This document shows, in pieces, positions 16,198 through 24,514 of a stretch of DNA of 33,356 nucleotides. Source of the stretch: an uncultured Verrucomicrobiota bacterium (GTDB lineage Bacteria > Verrucomicrobiota > Verrucomicrobiia > Opitutales > Opitutaceae). Numbering within the stretch: the first letter of the stretch is position 1; each line of letters starts with the position of its first letter. The stretch is taken from NCBI GenBank assembly GCA_913058185.1, contig CAJXQX010000045.1, positions 1 to 33,356 on the forward strand, read 5' to 3'. The notes beneath the pieces were generated by a model. The model saw only the letters and a list, made by a program, of their open reading frames with translations, had not been told where the DNA came from and made no database searches. The position numbers and the translations under genes were made by a program.

Positions 16198-17160
16198 TTA
16201 GACTTCGGGGACGGGGGTCTTCTCGAGGAGTTCCGAGATGATTTGGTCCGAGGTCTTATCGGCGGCTTCGGCTTCGTAGGTCAGTCCGACCCGGTGACGG
16301 AGCACGTCGTGGGCAACATCCTGAATCAAGGCCGGCGATACGAATTCTTCGCCGCGTAGCCAAGCGAGGGCTCGAGAAGCTTGATAGAGAGAGAGCGAGG
16401 CCCGAGGAGATGCCCCGAAACTCAAGAGGCGGTAGCCTTTTTCGTCCGGAACGGTGAGGGCGCGGGTTCCCCGCACAATGGCGAGGATATAACCTTGAAC
16501 CGCCTCTGAGACGTGAACCTGGTCCACGGCTTCACGGAGTCCGAGTAACTCTTCGCCAGACGAGACGGGTTTCAGTTCGGGAGACTTGGTGACCTGACCC
16601 CAGCGATTCATCATCTCGGCCTCTTCCTCCAGTTCGGGGTAATCGACGATCAATTTGAATAGGAAGCGATCGACCTGAGCCTCGGGGAGAGGATAGGTGC
16701 CTTCCTGCTCCACCGGATTCTGCGTCGCCATCACAAAAAATGGCTTCGGCAGCGGGTGAGTTTCACCTCCGATGGTCACTTGGCGCTCCTGCATGGCTTC
16801 CAGTAGGGCACTTTGAACCTTCGCGGGGGCACGATTAATTTCGTCCGCCAGCACGAGATTGGCGAAGATCGGACCGCGGTGGGCGGTGAATTCGCCGGAC
16901 TTGGGCTGGAAGATCATGGTGCCGACCACATCGCTGGGCAGGAGATCAGGAGTGAATTGCACCCGCTCGAATTGCACGCCCATTGCCGTGCCTAAAGATT
17001 TGACCAATAGGGTCTTGGCGAGACCCGGCATGCCCTCGAGGAGCACATGGCCATTGGCCAGAAGCGCGACGAGCAGGCGTTCGATCACGGTGTGTTGGCC
17101 GATCACGGCTTTGCCGATTTCGGAGCGGATATTTTGGGACCAATTGGAACCGGTTGTCAT
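16198..17160 (-). CDS. MoxR family AAA+ ATPase
   Basis: A 320-residue MoxR-type ATPase. Walker A is GMPGLAKT (43-50), Walker B is LVLADEINRAP (102-112), and sensor 1 is in FVMATQNPVEQEGTYPLPEA (about 141-160). The C-terminal lid is present. MoxR proteins act as chaperones in assembly or metal-dependent activation of VWA-domain partners. It is the first gene of the minus-strand operon followed by DUF58, BatA, BatB and BatD-BatE, so it probably powers that complex. Upstream is an 82-nt divergent gap to the release-factor-like gene. Confidence 0.92.
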   Translation of the reverse strand: MTTGSNWSQNIRSEIGKAVIGQHTVIERLLVALLANGHVLLEGMPGLAKTLLVKSLGTAMGVQFERVQFTPDLLPSDVVGTMIFQPKSGEFTAHRGPIFANLVLADEINRAPAKVQSALLEAMQERQVTIGGETHPLPKPFFVMATQNPVEQEGTYPLPEAQVDRFLFKLIVDYPELEEEAEMMNRWGQVTKSPELKPVSSGEELLGLREAVDQVHVSEAVQGYILAIVRGTRALTVPDEKGYRLLSFGASPRASLSLYQASRALAWLRGEEFVSPALIQDVAHDVLRHRVGLTYEAEAADKTSDQIISELLEKTPVPEV

Positions 17161-17242
17161 AGGGCTAAGAGTTGCGAAGCTGCAGGTGAGAGCGTTTGAC
17201 TCGTAAAAACCAAGCAGGTTCGCGGAGAAAAAGGATCAGAAC

Positions 17243-17635
17243 GTGGATTTACCAACTCAAATCGAAATCAGATTAGCCAAACTCGGTATTCGGGTAGCGG
17301 ATGTGCGTGAGCGATTTGTGCTCGGGACCGGTCCCGGAGGGCAGAAAATTAACAAAACCGCGTCGACGGTGACCCTCCATCATCGGCCGACGAGGATTGA
17401 GGTCCGGCGGCAAAAAGAGCGCTCGAGAGATGCGAATCGACGGATGGCCTGGGAGGCTCTTTGCGAAAAACTCGAGCTGCGCGTGCAGATTGCCCGGGCG
17501 AAAGTGAGATCGGAGCAAGAAAAGGAACGTCGTCGTAAGCGGCCAAAATCGGCCCGACAAAAACGACGGACGGTGGCCAACAAACGCCATCGCGGAGAAG
17601 TTAAATCCAAACGAGGCCGCGTCCGTGACGCTTAA
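17243..17635 (+). CDS. Release-factor-like ribosome rescue protein (GGQ domain)
   Basis: A 130-residue protein consisting of the catalytic RF domain only, with GTGPGGQKINKTAS (29-42) carrying the GGQ that triggers peptidyl-tRNA hydrolysis. It lacks codon-recognition domains. The C-terminal half is very Lys/Arg-rich (EKERRRKRPKSARQKRR), like the tail that ArfB inserts into the mRNA channel. It therefore belongs to the ArfB/MTRFR-like rescue proteins that free stalled ribosomes or split large subunits. The pattern SRDANRRMAW resembles MTRFR-type members more than classical ArfB. The start is GTG at 17243, 82 nt from the divergent MoxR gene. Confidence 0.85.
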   Translation: MDLPTQIEIRLAKLGIRVADVRERFVLGTGPGGQKINKTASTVTLHHRPTRIEVRRQKERSRDANRRMAWEALCEKLELRVQIARAKVRSEQEKERRRKRPKSARQKRRTVANKRHRGEVKSKRGRVRDA

Positions 17636-17689
17636 ATGATCCTATCTCCGCTCCCCAAACCCCTCGGTTTTCGTCATAGTTCCATAGTG

Positions 17690-17714
17690 AACTGTCACTT
17701 GTAATATGACAGTT
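17690..17714. promoter_or_regulatory. 25-bp palindrome, operator-like (downstream copy)
   Basis: Half-sites AACTGTCACTT (17690-17700) and, on the other strand, AACTGTCATAT (17714-17704) are separated by GTA. The consensus half-site is the same as in the palindrome at 18182-18206. A short T-run follows the right arm on the plus strand, so it could alternatively be a weak terminator for the release-factor-like gene. The shared half-site on both sides of the HTH gene favours a binding site. Confidence 0.5.
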
Positions 17715-17752
17715 TTTCGTAAGCTGATGTAAGTGAGTTATTAATGGATAGG

Positions 17753-18121
17753 TTAGGAGGTGGATTTCTCTTTTGAATCCAGCCATGCCAGTAGGCAAAG
17801 GGTGCGTTCGGCGTCGGGCATGGCGGAACCTTCCTTGAGAAATTGGTGAATGCGTTGCCGGGGAAGTCCGAGTTCACGAGCAAGCACAGCTTTTGCTCCA
17901 TATTTCATGGTGTGAAAACGCAGCCGCTTTTGCATTTCGTTCCACATGGGGGTTTCCATCCCCGGACGGAGGGTTTGGCGGTGGGAAGAAGCCGCAGGCC
18001 GGTGTTTCGTCGCGTTGTGTTTTTTTATCGATTCTCGGGAGGCGACGAATGCGGCCTCGGCCAAGTCCGCAATGATCGCGATGTAGGACTCATTGATTCG
18101 AGAAAGGATGCGATCACTCAT
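17753..18121 (-). CDS. Small HTH DNA-binding protein (putative regulator)
   Basis: A 122-residue protein. The C-terminal half (MWNEMQKRLRF, YGAKAVLARELGLPRQRIHQ, FLKEGSAMPDAERTLCLLAW) has the pattern of a Cro/C1-type helix-turn-helix, with AKAVLARELGLPRQRIHQFL as helices 2-3. The N-terminal half is a separate helical segment (ILSRINESYIAIIADLAEAA) of unknown role, perhaps dimerisation. ATG 18121 is chosen because the longer frame to 18190 runs into the upstream palindrome. Identical-type 25-bp palindromes lie 61 nt upstream of this start and 39 nt beyond the stop, so autoregulation is likely but inferred. A possible -10 (TATTAA, 18165-18160 minus) places the upstream palindrome at about the -35 region. 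Confidence 0.65.
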   Translation of the reverse strand: MSDRILSRINESYIAIIADLAEAAFVASRESIKKHNATKHRPAASSHRQTLRPGMETPMWNEMQKRLRFHTMKYGAKAVLARELGLPRQRIHQFLKEGSAMPDAERTLCLLAWLDSKEKSTS

Positions 18122-18181
18122 AGAAACTAGGGGGGTTATTTGGGAAAAACGGATTCCACTTAATACAGGCCGAATTGATGA

Positions 18182-18206
18182 AACTGCCACTTCACAAGTG
18201 ACAGTT
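18182..18206. promoter_or_regulatory. 25-bp palindrome, operator-like (upstream copy)
   Basis: Half-sites AACTGCCACTT (18182-18192) and, on the other strand, AACTGTCACTT (18206-18196) are separated by CAC, with one mismatch in 11 bp. It lies between the GNAT stop and the HTH start and overlaps the expected -35 region of an HTH promoter. Spacing and half-sites match the palindrome at 17690-17714. Confidence 0.6.
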
Positions 18207-18240
18207 CTGATCGAGGGGTGTGCTGGAAGGCGATCAGTGG

Positions 18241-18786
18241 TTAGGGCGGGGGCGATTCAGGTGGACCGATGCAGTAGACGAGCTGGGGCTCTGGGATGCC
18301 GGGGAGAGGCTCAGTGCGCAGAAGTTTGAGACCGAGATGCTCCAGCAGGCGGATGGAAGGGGCGTTGTCTTGGCGAGTGATGCCGTAAACGACCGGAAGA
18401 TTCAGCGTGGAGTGGGCATATTTAAGGACGGCCTTCGAGGTCTCACGACCAATTCCTTGGCCGCAATAGCGTTTCAGAAACCCAAATCCGATGTCGGGAG
18501 CATCCAGAGTCTCTCGTTGGACCAGTCCGTTAATCCCCATGGGTAAACCGCTTTGACGGAACTCGACCACGTAGAGGGTGAAGCCGTGGGTTTCGAACAT
18601 GGGCAACAATTTGTCGGTCACGTAGCCTCGGGCTCCTTTCAGATCACGAATACCGCGATCGCCGGTGAATCGGATGAAATCGGGGTCGTTTAACAGCTCG
18701 AGGAAGAAGTCGGCGTCTTCTGCCACCGGGAGGCGCAGGGTCGTGCGCTCCGTCGTGAGTAGGGGGGCAGACTGGGGAACGGTCAT
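18241..18786 (-). CDS. GNAT family N-acetyltransferase (RimJ/RimL type)
   Basis: A 181-residue GNAT protein that starts with LTTERTTLRLPVAEDADFFL, typical of the RimJ/RimL/YdaF branch. The acetyl-CoA pyrophosphate loop is RYCGQGIGRE (106-115), followed by the helix SKAVLKYAHSTL and the beta-bulge region YGITRQDNAPSIRLLEHLGL. The acceptor is unknown; this branch acetylates protein N termini or small molecules. Its ATG overlaps the original stop of the upstream DUF1697 gene (ATGA), so translation was coupled to that gene and may be reduced now that it contains an internal stop. Confidence 0.9.
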   Translation of the reverse strand: MTVPQSAPLLTTERTTLRLPVAEDADFFLELLNDPDFIRFTGDRGIRDLKGARGYVTDKLLPMFETHGFTLYVVEFRQSGLPMGINGLVQRETLDAPDIGFGFLKRYCGQGIGRETSKAVLKYAHSTLNLPVVYGITRQDNAPSIRLLEHLGLKLLRTEPLPGIPEPQLVYCIGPPESPPP

Positions 18787-19331
18787 CGGGCGTCGAACAT
18801 CGTCGTGAGCTTTTGCAGGGTATTCAGATTTCGCGTCGTTCCCGTCGGGACGTGGTGGGGATTGAGCTTCGGGTGTTTCCAGATGGCGGATTCGCTGATG
18901 CGAACCGCACAGCGCTAATAGAGCGTTTGATCGCCGACTGCAAATGCGTCGGTTGGGGTGCGCAGGGAGGCAAAGGTTTGTTCCAACTCCGGTTCAATCG
19001 GCTGCTTGAAAAAGGTGATCTGAGTGCTGGGTTTTAAACCGTCGGTGAAGAGGTCACCGAGAGGGGCATTTTTAACCACGAGAACTACGGCAGCCTGCGT
19101 GCGCACGAGGGTGGGGACCGCGTAGCCTAGGGCGGATTCGAGTTCCTTCTCGATTAGAACTTCCAGCTTTGAACTTGAGCGAGACGTGGACGAGAAGAGC
19201 ACGTTGCCACTCGCGATGTAGGTGCTCACAGCGGTGAATCCCATTTTCTCGAAGAGATCGCGAAGGTGATCCATTTTCACGCGGCGCTTGCCGAGATTGA
19301 TTCCGCGAAGAAAGGCAACGTATTGGGGCAT
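18783..19331 (-). pseudogene. DUF1697 protein interrupted by in-frame amber stop
   Basis: From ATG 19331, MPQYVAFLRGINLGKRRVKM and the following IASGNVLFSS identify DUF1697. After 138 codons a TAG occurs at 18917-18915. The same frame then continues for 43 codons (RCAVRISESAIWKHPKLNP, then TTRNLNTLQKLTTMFDAR) to a TGA that overlaps the GNAT start by 4 nt. The downstream part is the normal DUF1697 C terminus (the TRNLNTLQKL block), and 182 codons is the usual family length. The gene is therefore full length with one nonsense change. DUF1697 has no proven function. A truncated 138-residue product might still be made. Confidence 0.8.
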
Positions 19332-19405
19332 GGGTCTATTCAGGAGGTTCCGTCCGAAACAGGGCAACAGTGGAACTCCCATAGGGGGATTGGGTCGGAA
19401 AAGAT

Positions 19406-19837
19406 ATGACAAATCGACGCACTTGGATTGCAGGAGTGATGAGCGTGGCCTGCCTGAGTCTGGTGGGGTGCAAAACGACTTCGTCGTCGAATCCAGTAGC
19501 ATGGGGCAATGCGCCGGTGACGGTCGGGATCGGCGGGGTGCAGACCGATCATTATGCCATCATCGAAATTTTTTCAGAGCCGAGAGATGCGATGGTGGTG
19601 GTCAATCGGGTGCCGGTGGGGATCACGCCACGACAACTCAAGTTACCGGTGACGGATCAGGGGTTTCTGGCGGAGACTATTTCCATTGATGTGCGTTTTG
19701 TCGCCCGCGATGTGACCGAGGCATCGATCACCCAATCCACCACCCTCTATAACACGGACCGAGCGCCGACTCGTTTGGAGTTTAGCCGTGAGAAGGTCCG
19801 TCGCCATTTCGAGAATGGCACCGCTAACGATGGTTAG
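19406..19837 (+). CDS. Small lipoprotein, PEGA-like
   Basis: A 143-residue protein with a lipoprotein signal peptide: basic MTNRR, hydrophobic run, and lipobox LVGC with Cys22 as lipidation site. The mature part contains AIIEIFSEPRDAMVVVNRVP followed by VGITPRQLKLP, which resembles a PEGA-type beta domain (pattern V.S.P.dA.V.vNG...G.TP). Such domains occur on surface lipoproteins. It is anchored either to the inner or outer membrane. ATG 19406 is preceded by GGAAAAG at good spacing. It is divergent from the DUF1697 gene (74 nt) and convergent with the MOSC gene, overlapping that gene's end by 4 nt. Confidence 0.8.
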   Translation: MTNRRTWIAGVMSVACLSLVGCKTTSSSNPVAWGNAPVTVGIGGVQTDHYAIIEIFSEPRDAMVVVNRVPVGITPRQLKLPVTDQGFLAETISIDVRFVARDVTEASITQSTTLYNTDRAPTRLEFSREKVRRHFENGTANDG

Positions 19838-20664
19838 GACCGTGACTTTCGGTCTACCTCGACAGATGCACCCACTTCGAGACGCCCGGATTTTGTGAGG
19901 TTCACGAGGTTCTGTCCGAAGTGGACTCCCGTGCCTTGAGGATCGCGGCGGTAGGTTGCGAGCGTGCGAAGGGGTTCGGGGCCGAGTTTGGCTCCGGTGT
20001 TAGGATCGACCGTTGTCATGATACAACGCTCGCAGGGACCGGCGGCGGCAAAACGAGTGTCTCCGATATCGATATGCTTCCAAGTGTCTTCGGCGAATGC
20101 GGTGCAATCCGTGATCACCAAATTAGGCCGAAATCGTTCCATCACGACGGCGGGCGCAGAAGGATCATTTTCGGATAATCGCCGATTCAGATCAGCGAGG
20201 GATGCTTCACTGATGACGAGCAATGGAAAGGCGTCGGCGAACCCAACGCGATCGCCATGATGCGCTTTTACGGGTCGGTCAAAGGCCGTGCCGGTGCGCA
20301 CGAGATACGCTGTTTCGCCGAGGAGGGCACTAAAGAATCCGGTGGCCTCGGAGCCGCAATCTTCGGCAATCAGTCCCGTGGTGCTCCACACCTCAGTGGT
20401 GCGCGTTGCGGTAGCAGGCGAAATGATAGGGATCACGATTTCGCCGTGTTCCGTGGTGGAAACGTGCAATTCATCACCAATGATCTGCGTTTGCACCCGG
20501 GCGAGGGCGCCGTGGGTGCGTTGGGTGAAGGGCTTGCCGTCGGCCGCGATGACTTGGAACCGCCGATCGCCGACCAAGCCGAGTTGGTCGAGCTCCGCGG
20601 TGGAGCAGTCGTATCCCCGACAGCTTTTAATCGGATGGATCCGAATCCGCAAAAGTGTCGGCAT
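19834..20664 (-). CDS. MOSC domain-containing protein (YcbX/mARC-like)
   Basis: A 276-residue protein with an N-terminal MOSC beta-barrel domain (RIRIHPIKSCRGYDCSTAEL) and a C-terminal MOSC domain. The conserved cysteine region is AAGPCERCIMTTVDPNTGAK (207-226), where a Cys ligates molybdenum cofactor in mARC and YcbX proteins. RFRPNLVI is another conserved block. YcbX-type proteins reduce N-hydroxylated compounds. No C-terminal ferredoxin domain is present, so an external electron donor would be needed. It lies 2 nt downstream of rmuC and may share a transcript. Confidence 0.88.
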   Translation of the reverse strand: MPTLLRIRIHPIKSCRGYDCSTAELDQLGLVGDRRFQVIAADGKPFTQRTHGALARVQTQIIGDELHVSTTEHGEIVIPIISPATATRTTEVWSTTGLIAEDCGSEATGFFSALLGETAYLVRTGTAFDRPVKAHHGDRVGFADAFPLLVISEASLADLNRRLSENDPSAPAVVMERFRPNLVITDCTAFAEDTWKHIDIGDTRFAAAGPCERCIMTTVDPNTGAKLGPEPLRTLATYRRDPQGTGVHFGQNLVNLTKSGRLEVGASVEVDRKSRS

Positions 20665-20666
20665 GC

Positions 20667-21998
20667 TCAGCCTTCGATTTCGTTCTCCACAATCGGGAGT
20701 ATTTTCTTGGTCTTCACGCCAAGATCACGCAGCTCGTCGACTTGTGACAAAAGATTACCGCGTCCGTCTCGTAATTTGCCCAGGGCTCCGTCGTAACTTT
20801 TTCGCGTTGAGTCGAGGTGTTTTCCGACGGCTTCGAGGTCTTGATAGAGCCCGACAAATTTGTCGTAGAGCAGGCCGCCGCGTTTCGCGATTTCGAGGGC
20901 GTTCTTGGTCTGGCGATCTTGTTTCCAGAGCGATGCCACGGTTTTCAGAGTAACCAGCAGAGTGGGGGATGTGACGAGAATCACCCGGCGATCAAAGGCC
21001 CATTCGTAGAGGCTGGTATCGGCTTCAAGGGCGGCGGAGAAGGCCGGTTCGATCGGCACAAACATCAATACGTAGTCCGGCGAGTTGAGCTTGGTGAGCT
21101 CATCGTATTGTTTACCGGATAATTCCTCGACGTGGCGGCGGACGGCGGCGGCATGAGTTTTGAGAGCGGCGCTGCGATCCTCGGGTGTGGCTGCATTCAC
21201 GGCCTGCTCATATGCGACGAGTGAAACTTTGGAATCGATGACGAGGTGACGATCGTCGGGGAGACGAACAATGACGTCGGGGCGAACCCGGCTGCCACTC
21301 TCGTTGATGTGAGATTCTTGAGTGACGTAGTCTTCGCCAGCGCGGAGGCCTGAACTTTGAAGCAAGCGTTCGAGCACCAGTTCCCCCCAGGCTCCCCGAG
21401 CTTGGGACTGCCCTTTGAGCGCGCGGGTCAGTTGTTGGGCTTCGTCGGTGATGCGGGTGTTGAGCTGACGCAGTTGCTCGATTTGGGTCTTTAATGAGGC
21501 GCGATCGGCGGAGTCGTCTTTATGCACATGATCTACGCGAACGCGAAAGTCGGTGATTTGTTGGCGAAGCGGGCGTAACAGGATGTCGACTTGTTCCTTA
21601 TTGTGGTCGGTGAATTTCTTGGATTTTTCATCGAACAGTTTCGCGGCCACGACTTGAAACTCTGTCGTCATAGTCGCGCGAAGTTTATCTAGATCCTCCA
21701 AATATTGTTTGGCGCGGGTTTCGTGTTCGATGACGCGGTCGCGTTCGGCTTTCAGCTGGGCGGCAGATTCGGCGCTTCGGGCGGCTAGTTTTTGCTCGGC
21801 TTGGGCAAGGTTACCTCGGGTCGTGTCCAACTGGGTCGCAATAGCGGCAGCATCTTCGACGATGCGTTGTCGTTCTTGCTCGATCTGTTCGGCCCGGACT
21901 CGGGCCACTAAGAGTCCTGACCGCCAGCGAGCGCAGAGGAAACCCAAGCCTGCGACGAGTGAACCAAGTAAAATGAGGGCGAGAGTTGTTAAATCCAT
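20667..21998 (-). CDS. rmuC: DNA recombination protein RmuC
   Basis: A 443-residue protein of usual length. An N-terminal membrane helix (about 4-24) is followed by long coiled coils (~30-110 and ~140-190), then the RmuC nuclease-like domain starting QSQARGAWGELVLERLLQSS, with RPDVIVRLPDDRHLVIDSKV (PD-(D/E)xK-like core) and YVLMFVPIEPAF. RmuC limits recombination at inverted repeats and is thought to be a membrane-tethered nuclease. It is the first gene of a minus-strand pair with the MOSC gene. Intact in frame throughout, unlike the operon that diverges from it. Confidence 0.92.
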   Translation of the reverse strand: MDLTTLALILLGSLVAGLGFLCARWRSGLLVARVRAEQIEQERQRIVEDAAAIATQLDTTRGNLAQAEQKLAARSAESAAQLKAERDRVIEHETRAKQYLEDLDKLRATMTTEFQVVAAKLFDEKSKKFTDHNKEQVDILLRPLRQQITDFRVRVDHVHKDDSADRASLKTQIEQLRQLNTRITDEAQQLTRALKGQSQARGAWGELVLERLLQSSGLRAGEDYVTQESHINESGSRVRPDVIVRLPDDRHLVIDSKVSLVAYEQAVNAATPEDRSAALKTHAAAVRRHVEELSGKQYDELTKLNSPDYVLMFVPIEPAFSAALEADTSLYEWAFDRRVILVTSPTLLVTLKTVASLWKQDRQTKNALEIAKRGGLLYDKFVGLYQDLEAVGKHLDSTRKSYDGALGKLRDGRGNLLSQVDELRDLGVKTKKILPIVENEIEG

Positions 21999-22108
21999 GT
22001 AAAGCTAGCTGTATTAACGATTAATGCAAACAAGTGCTATCTGCGTTTCTTGACACGGGAAATGGCACCTCGCAAACACTTCCGCTATTCCGGTGGTTTT
22101 GCATCAAT

Positions 22109-22114
22109 TATAAT
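22109..22114 (+). promoter_or_regulatory. Possible -10 element for the kinase-ketosynthase operon
   Basis: TATAAT at 22109-22114 is a consensus -10 hexamer 52 nt before the ATG at 22166. No good -35 is seen 16-18 nt upstream. The 167-nt divergent gap to rmuC also contains TTGACA near 22050, at the wrong distance for this -10. Confidence 0.3.
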
Positions 22115-22165
22115 CCCTGTAGTTAGTGCATAGACGGGCCCCGAAAACGTTAGTTCCCCTAATCC

Positions 22166-23305
22166 ATGTCGACCGCAACTGCGTCTCCTACTCCCCCCGT
22201 ATTAGAACTATTACGCGTCCTCGTGGTGGACGACGAATATGGTCCCCGCGAGTCCATTGCATTCACGCTCGGCACTGAATTTAGGGTGGATAAAGCGGAG
22301 CGTGCTCGCGAAGCCCTCTAGTTGATCGCCAAGGAAGAGTATGCGGTGATCATCTTGGACATCCGCATGCCAGAGATGGACGGCATCAAGGCGCTGGAGA
22401 AGATCCGCGAACTTGATCCCGAAGTAGCCGTCGTGATGTTAACGGGATACGGAACGTTGGCGACCGCGCAGCAAGCCATGATAGGTGGGGCCAACCAGTA
22501 TCTGCGCAAACCGCCGGATATTGAAGAGTTACTAGAAGCGGTGCGTCAGCAAGCGAAAGGCACGTTGGTTCGCCGTCAGGAAGAATCCGCCAATTGTCAG
22601 GCCAAATCGATGCTCGAACAGCTCAAACACGAGATGTCGGAAGTCGAAACGGGCGTGTGGCAAGGCTGAGCTTCGGTGGAACTGGTGCACGACCTAGCCA
22701 ATCCGCTGACGGTCTTGATGGGTTACGCCGGCTTGTTGAAACAAGAAGCTGAGTCGCTCGCAAAATATGACCCTAAAAAGGCGGAACAGTTGATGGAGTT
22801 CACCGATATCGTGGCGCGGTCGGCCGGTTATTGTCATCATTTAGCCGAAAACTGGCGTAAGGTTTCAAAGGGGACAGAAAATTTCGTCGAACTCGATTTG
22901 GTGGACTTGGCGAAGGAGATCCATCGCGTCATGTTTTATAGTAAACCGACGATCACCTTGAGTGGGTTGGATGAATTGATGGTGCGGGGCTCACGGATGG
23001 AGTTGGCTAGAGTCTTTCAGAACTTGATGCGAAATGCACTCGATGCGGAGCCGAAGCGGGTAGAGATCGTTTTCGAGAAATTAGAGGACGAGGTGGTGGT
23101 TCGGATTCGAGACAACGGCGAGGGAATGGACGAAACCACCATCCATCGTGCGATGAAAGGCGGCTTCACGACGAAAGAGCACGGCACGGGGCTTGGCCTG
23201 AGTATTTGCCGTCATCTTCTAGGAGCGCATGGCGCGAGTATTGCAGTAGAGTCCGTGAAAAGCGAGGGGACCGAAGTTCGATTATCCTTCCCTACTCAAT
23301 CATGA
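22166..23305 (+). pseudogene. Receiver-histidine kinase with two in-frame stops
   Basis: One continuous frame of 379 codons from ATG 22166. The receiver domain shows VLVVDDEYGPRES, LDIRMPEMDG (phospho-Asp) and the conserved Lys in YLRKPPD. It is followed by a kinase with H-box ELVHDLANPLTVLMGYAGLL (His codon at 22688), N-box QNLMRNALDAE, G1 RDNGEGMDE and G2 GTGLGLSICRHLLG. TAG at 22319-22321 (codon 52, after REAL) and TGA at 22667-22669 (codon 168, after VWQG) split it. CAG>TAG and TGG>TGA would each explain these by one transition. The remaining sequence is well conserved, so the lesions look recent. Its stop overlaps the next gene by ATGA. Confidence 0.82.
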
Positions 23306-24514
23306 TTCGCCGCCGCGTAAAAACCACCGGAATCGGTCCAGTAAACCCCAGCAGGCATAGGTCGCGAAGCGTTTTGGCAAGGGATTCAAGAACCGGTGAG
23401 CCGGATTCAACGGTTTGAGAAATTGGGCGAAGAGTGGGGCGATTTCATCGCTGGAGTTGTTGACGACGATGAACTCAAACGAATATCGAATGAAATTGGG
23501 GCGGAATATCCGCGGCATCTTGCGCGGCATTCTTGGTTTGGAGCCGCCGCTTCTGCCCGAGCGGTCAACGACGCCGGATTAGACTTGGAAGAATTGAGAA
23601 AGATGACGGTGGCCTTGGTGGTGGGCACCTCGGTCATGGATTTCGGCGGAATTACTCAATCGATCCGTTCCGTTGCTAGACGAGGGTTGCGGGGAATCAA
23701 GCCCCGGGTGGTCGAGACTGCCAATGTGACTCATGTGGCCACCTGCATCAGTAAGACTCTTCAAATCTCGGGATTCATGCAGTCGGTCCAGAGTTCCTGT
23801 TGTTCGGGAGTTGATGCGATTGGAATGGCGGCTGATTTGATTGCGTTGGGCGAGGCCGATGTTGCGATATGTGGAGGTTCGGAGTCCCCCCTGTTTTTGC
23901 ACCCCATGTTGGAGTTTCGAGCGGCTGAATTGACCCCGGCAACCATCGAACGCGCAGAAAGTCACTGCCGACCATTTGATATGTGGCGTTCAACCGGAAC
24001 GATCAGCGAGGGGGCCTCCATGGTAATCTTGGAGCCGGAGGAGAGCCCTCGCCCCGGTTACGCATTCGTATCTGGTCATTCCTTTTTTAGTGATCGATCG
24101 GGTGAGTTGTGCAGTGGCCTCACCAAATCTATTCTAGGGGCTTTGGCTGATGCGGGAATCAGAAAGGACCAGGTGGAAGCGATTAGTGCGTCGGGTCCGG
24201 GGCACTTTAAAGTTGATGCGGCGGAATCAAAGGCCCTCGACGAGGTCTTTGGCCAGGGGCTTGAATCGATTGCCAGTTACTCGATCAAAGGAGCAATTGG
24301 TAATGCTCTTGGTGGTGCACCGGCGATTCAGGTCGCAGCGGCGGCATTGGGTCTGAAATTTGGGTTGATCCCTCCGACGGTAAATTGGTCTTACCCAGAT
24401 CCCACGGTTCACCTCAACCTTAGCGGCGAGGTCCGCCGAATAGAGCATGAGCATACGATAATAAATGCCCATGGTATGGGCGGTGAAAATGCGACGCTCG
24501 TATTGAGTAAATGA
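23302..24514 (+). pseudogene. Beta-ketoacyl synthase family protein with 5' frameshift
   Basis: The normal ketosynthase N terminus MIRRRVKTTGIGPV starts at ATG 23302 but runs out of frame. Reading one base later gives AGIGREAFWQGIQEP, joined to SRIQRFEKLGEEW, which continues intact to the stop. The length (1213 nt) is one more than a multiple of three, so one extra base in GTAAACCCC (23341-23349) explains it. The nucleophile Cys lies in VQSSCCSGVDAIG (codon about 23798). The usual first His region reads SASGPGHFKVDAAE and the second KGAIGNALGGA, so both catalytic His positions differ (Ser and Asn) while the Lys stays. A restart at GTG 23396 would lack the first strand. The stop overlaps the next gene by ATGA. 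Confidence 0.78.

Noticed and set aside
17690-18206. Insertion sequence bounded by the two 25-bp palindromes
   Set aside because: The only gene inside is a small HTH protein, no transposase motif is present and no target-site duplication is visible, so an operator pair is the better reading.
22319-22669. Recoding of TAG or TGA (pyrrolysine, selenocysteine or a changed genetic code)
   Set aside because: Many intact genes in the window end with TAG, TGA or TAA, the internal stops are of all three kinds, no SECIS-like context was evident, and frameshifts occur in the same operon; decay or error is simpler.
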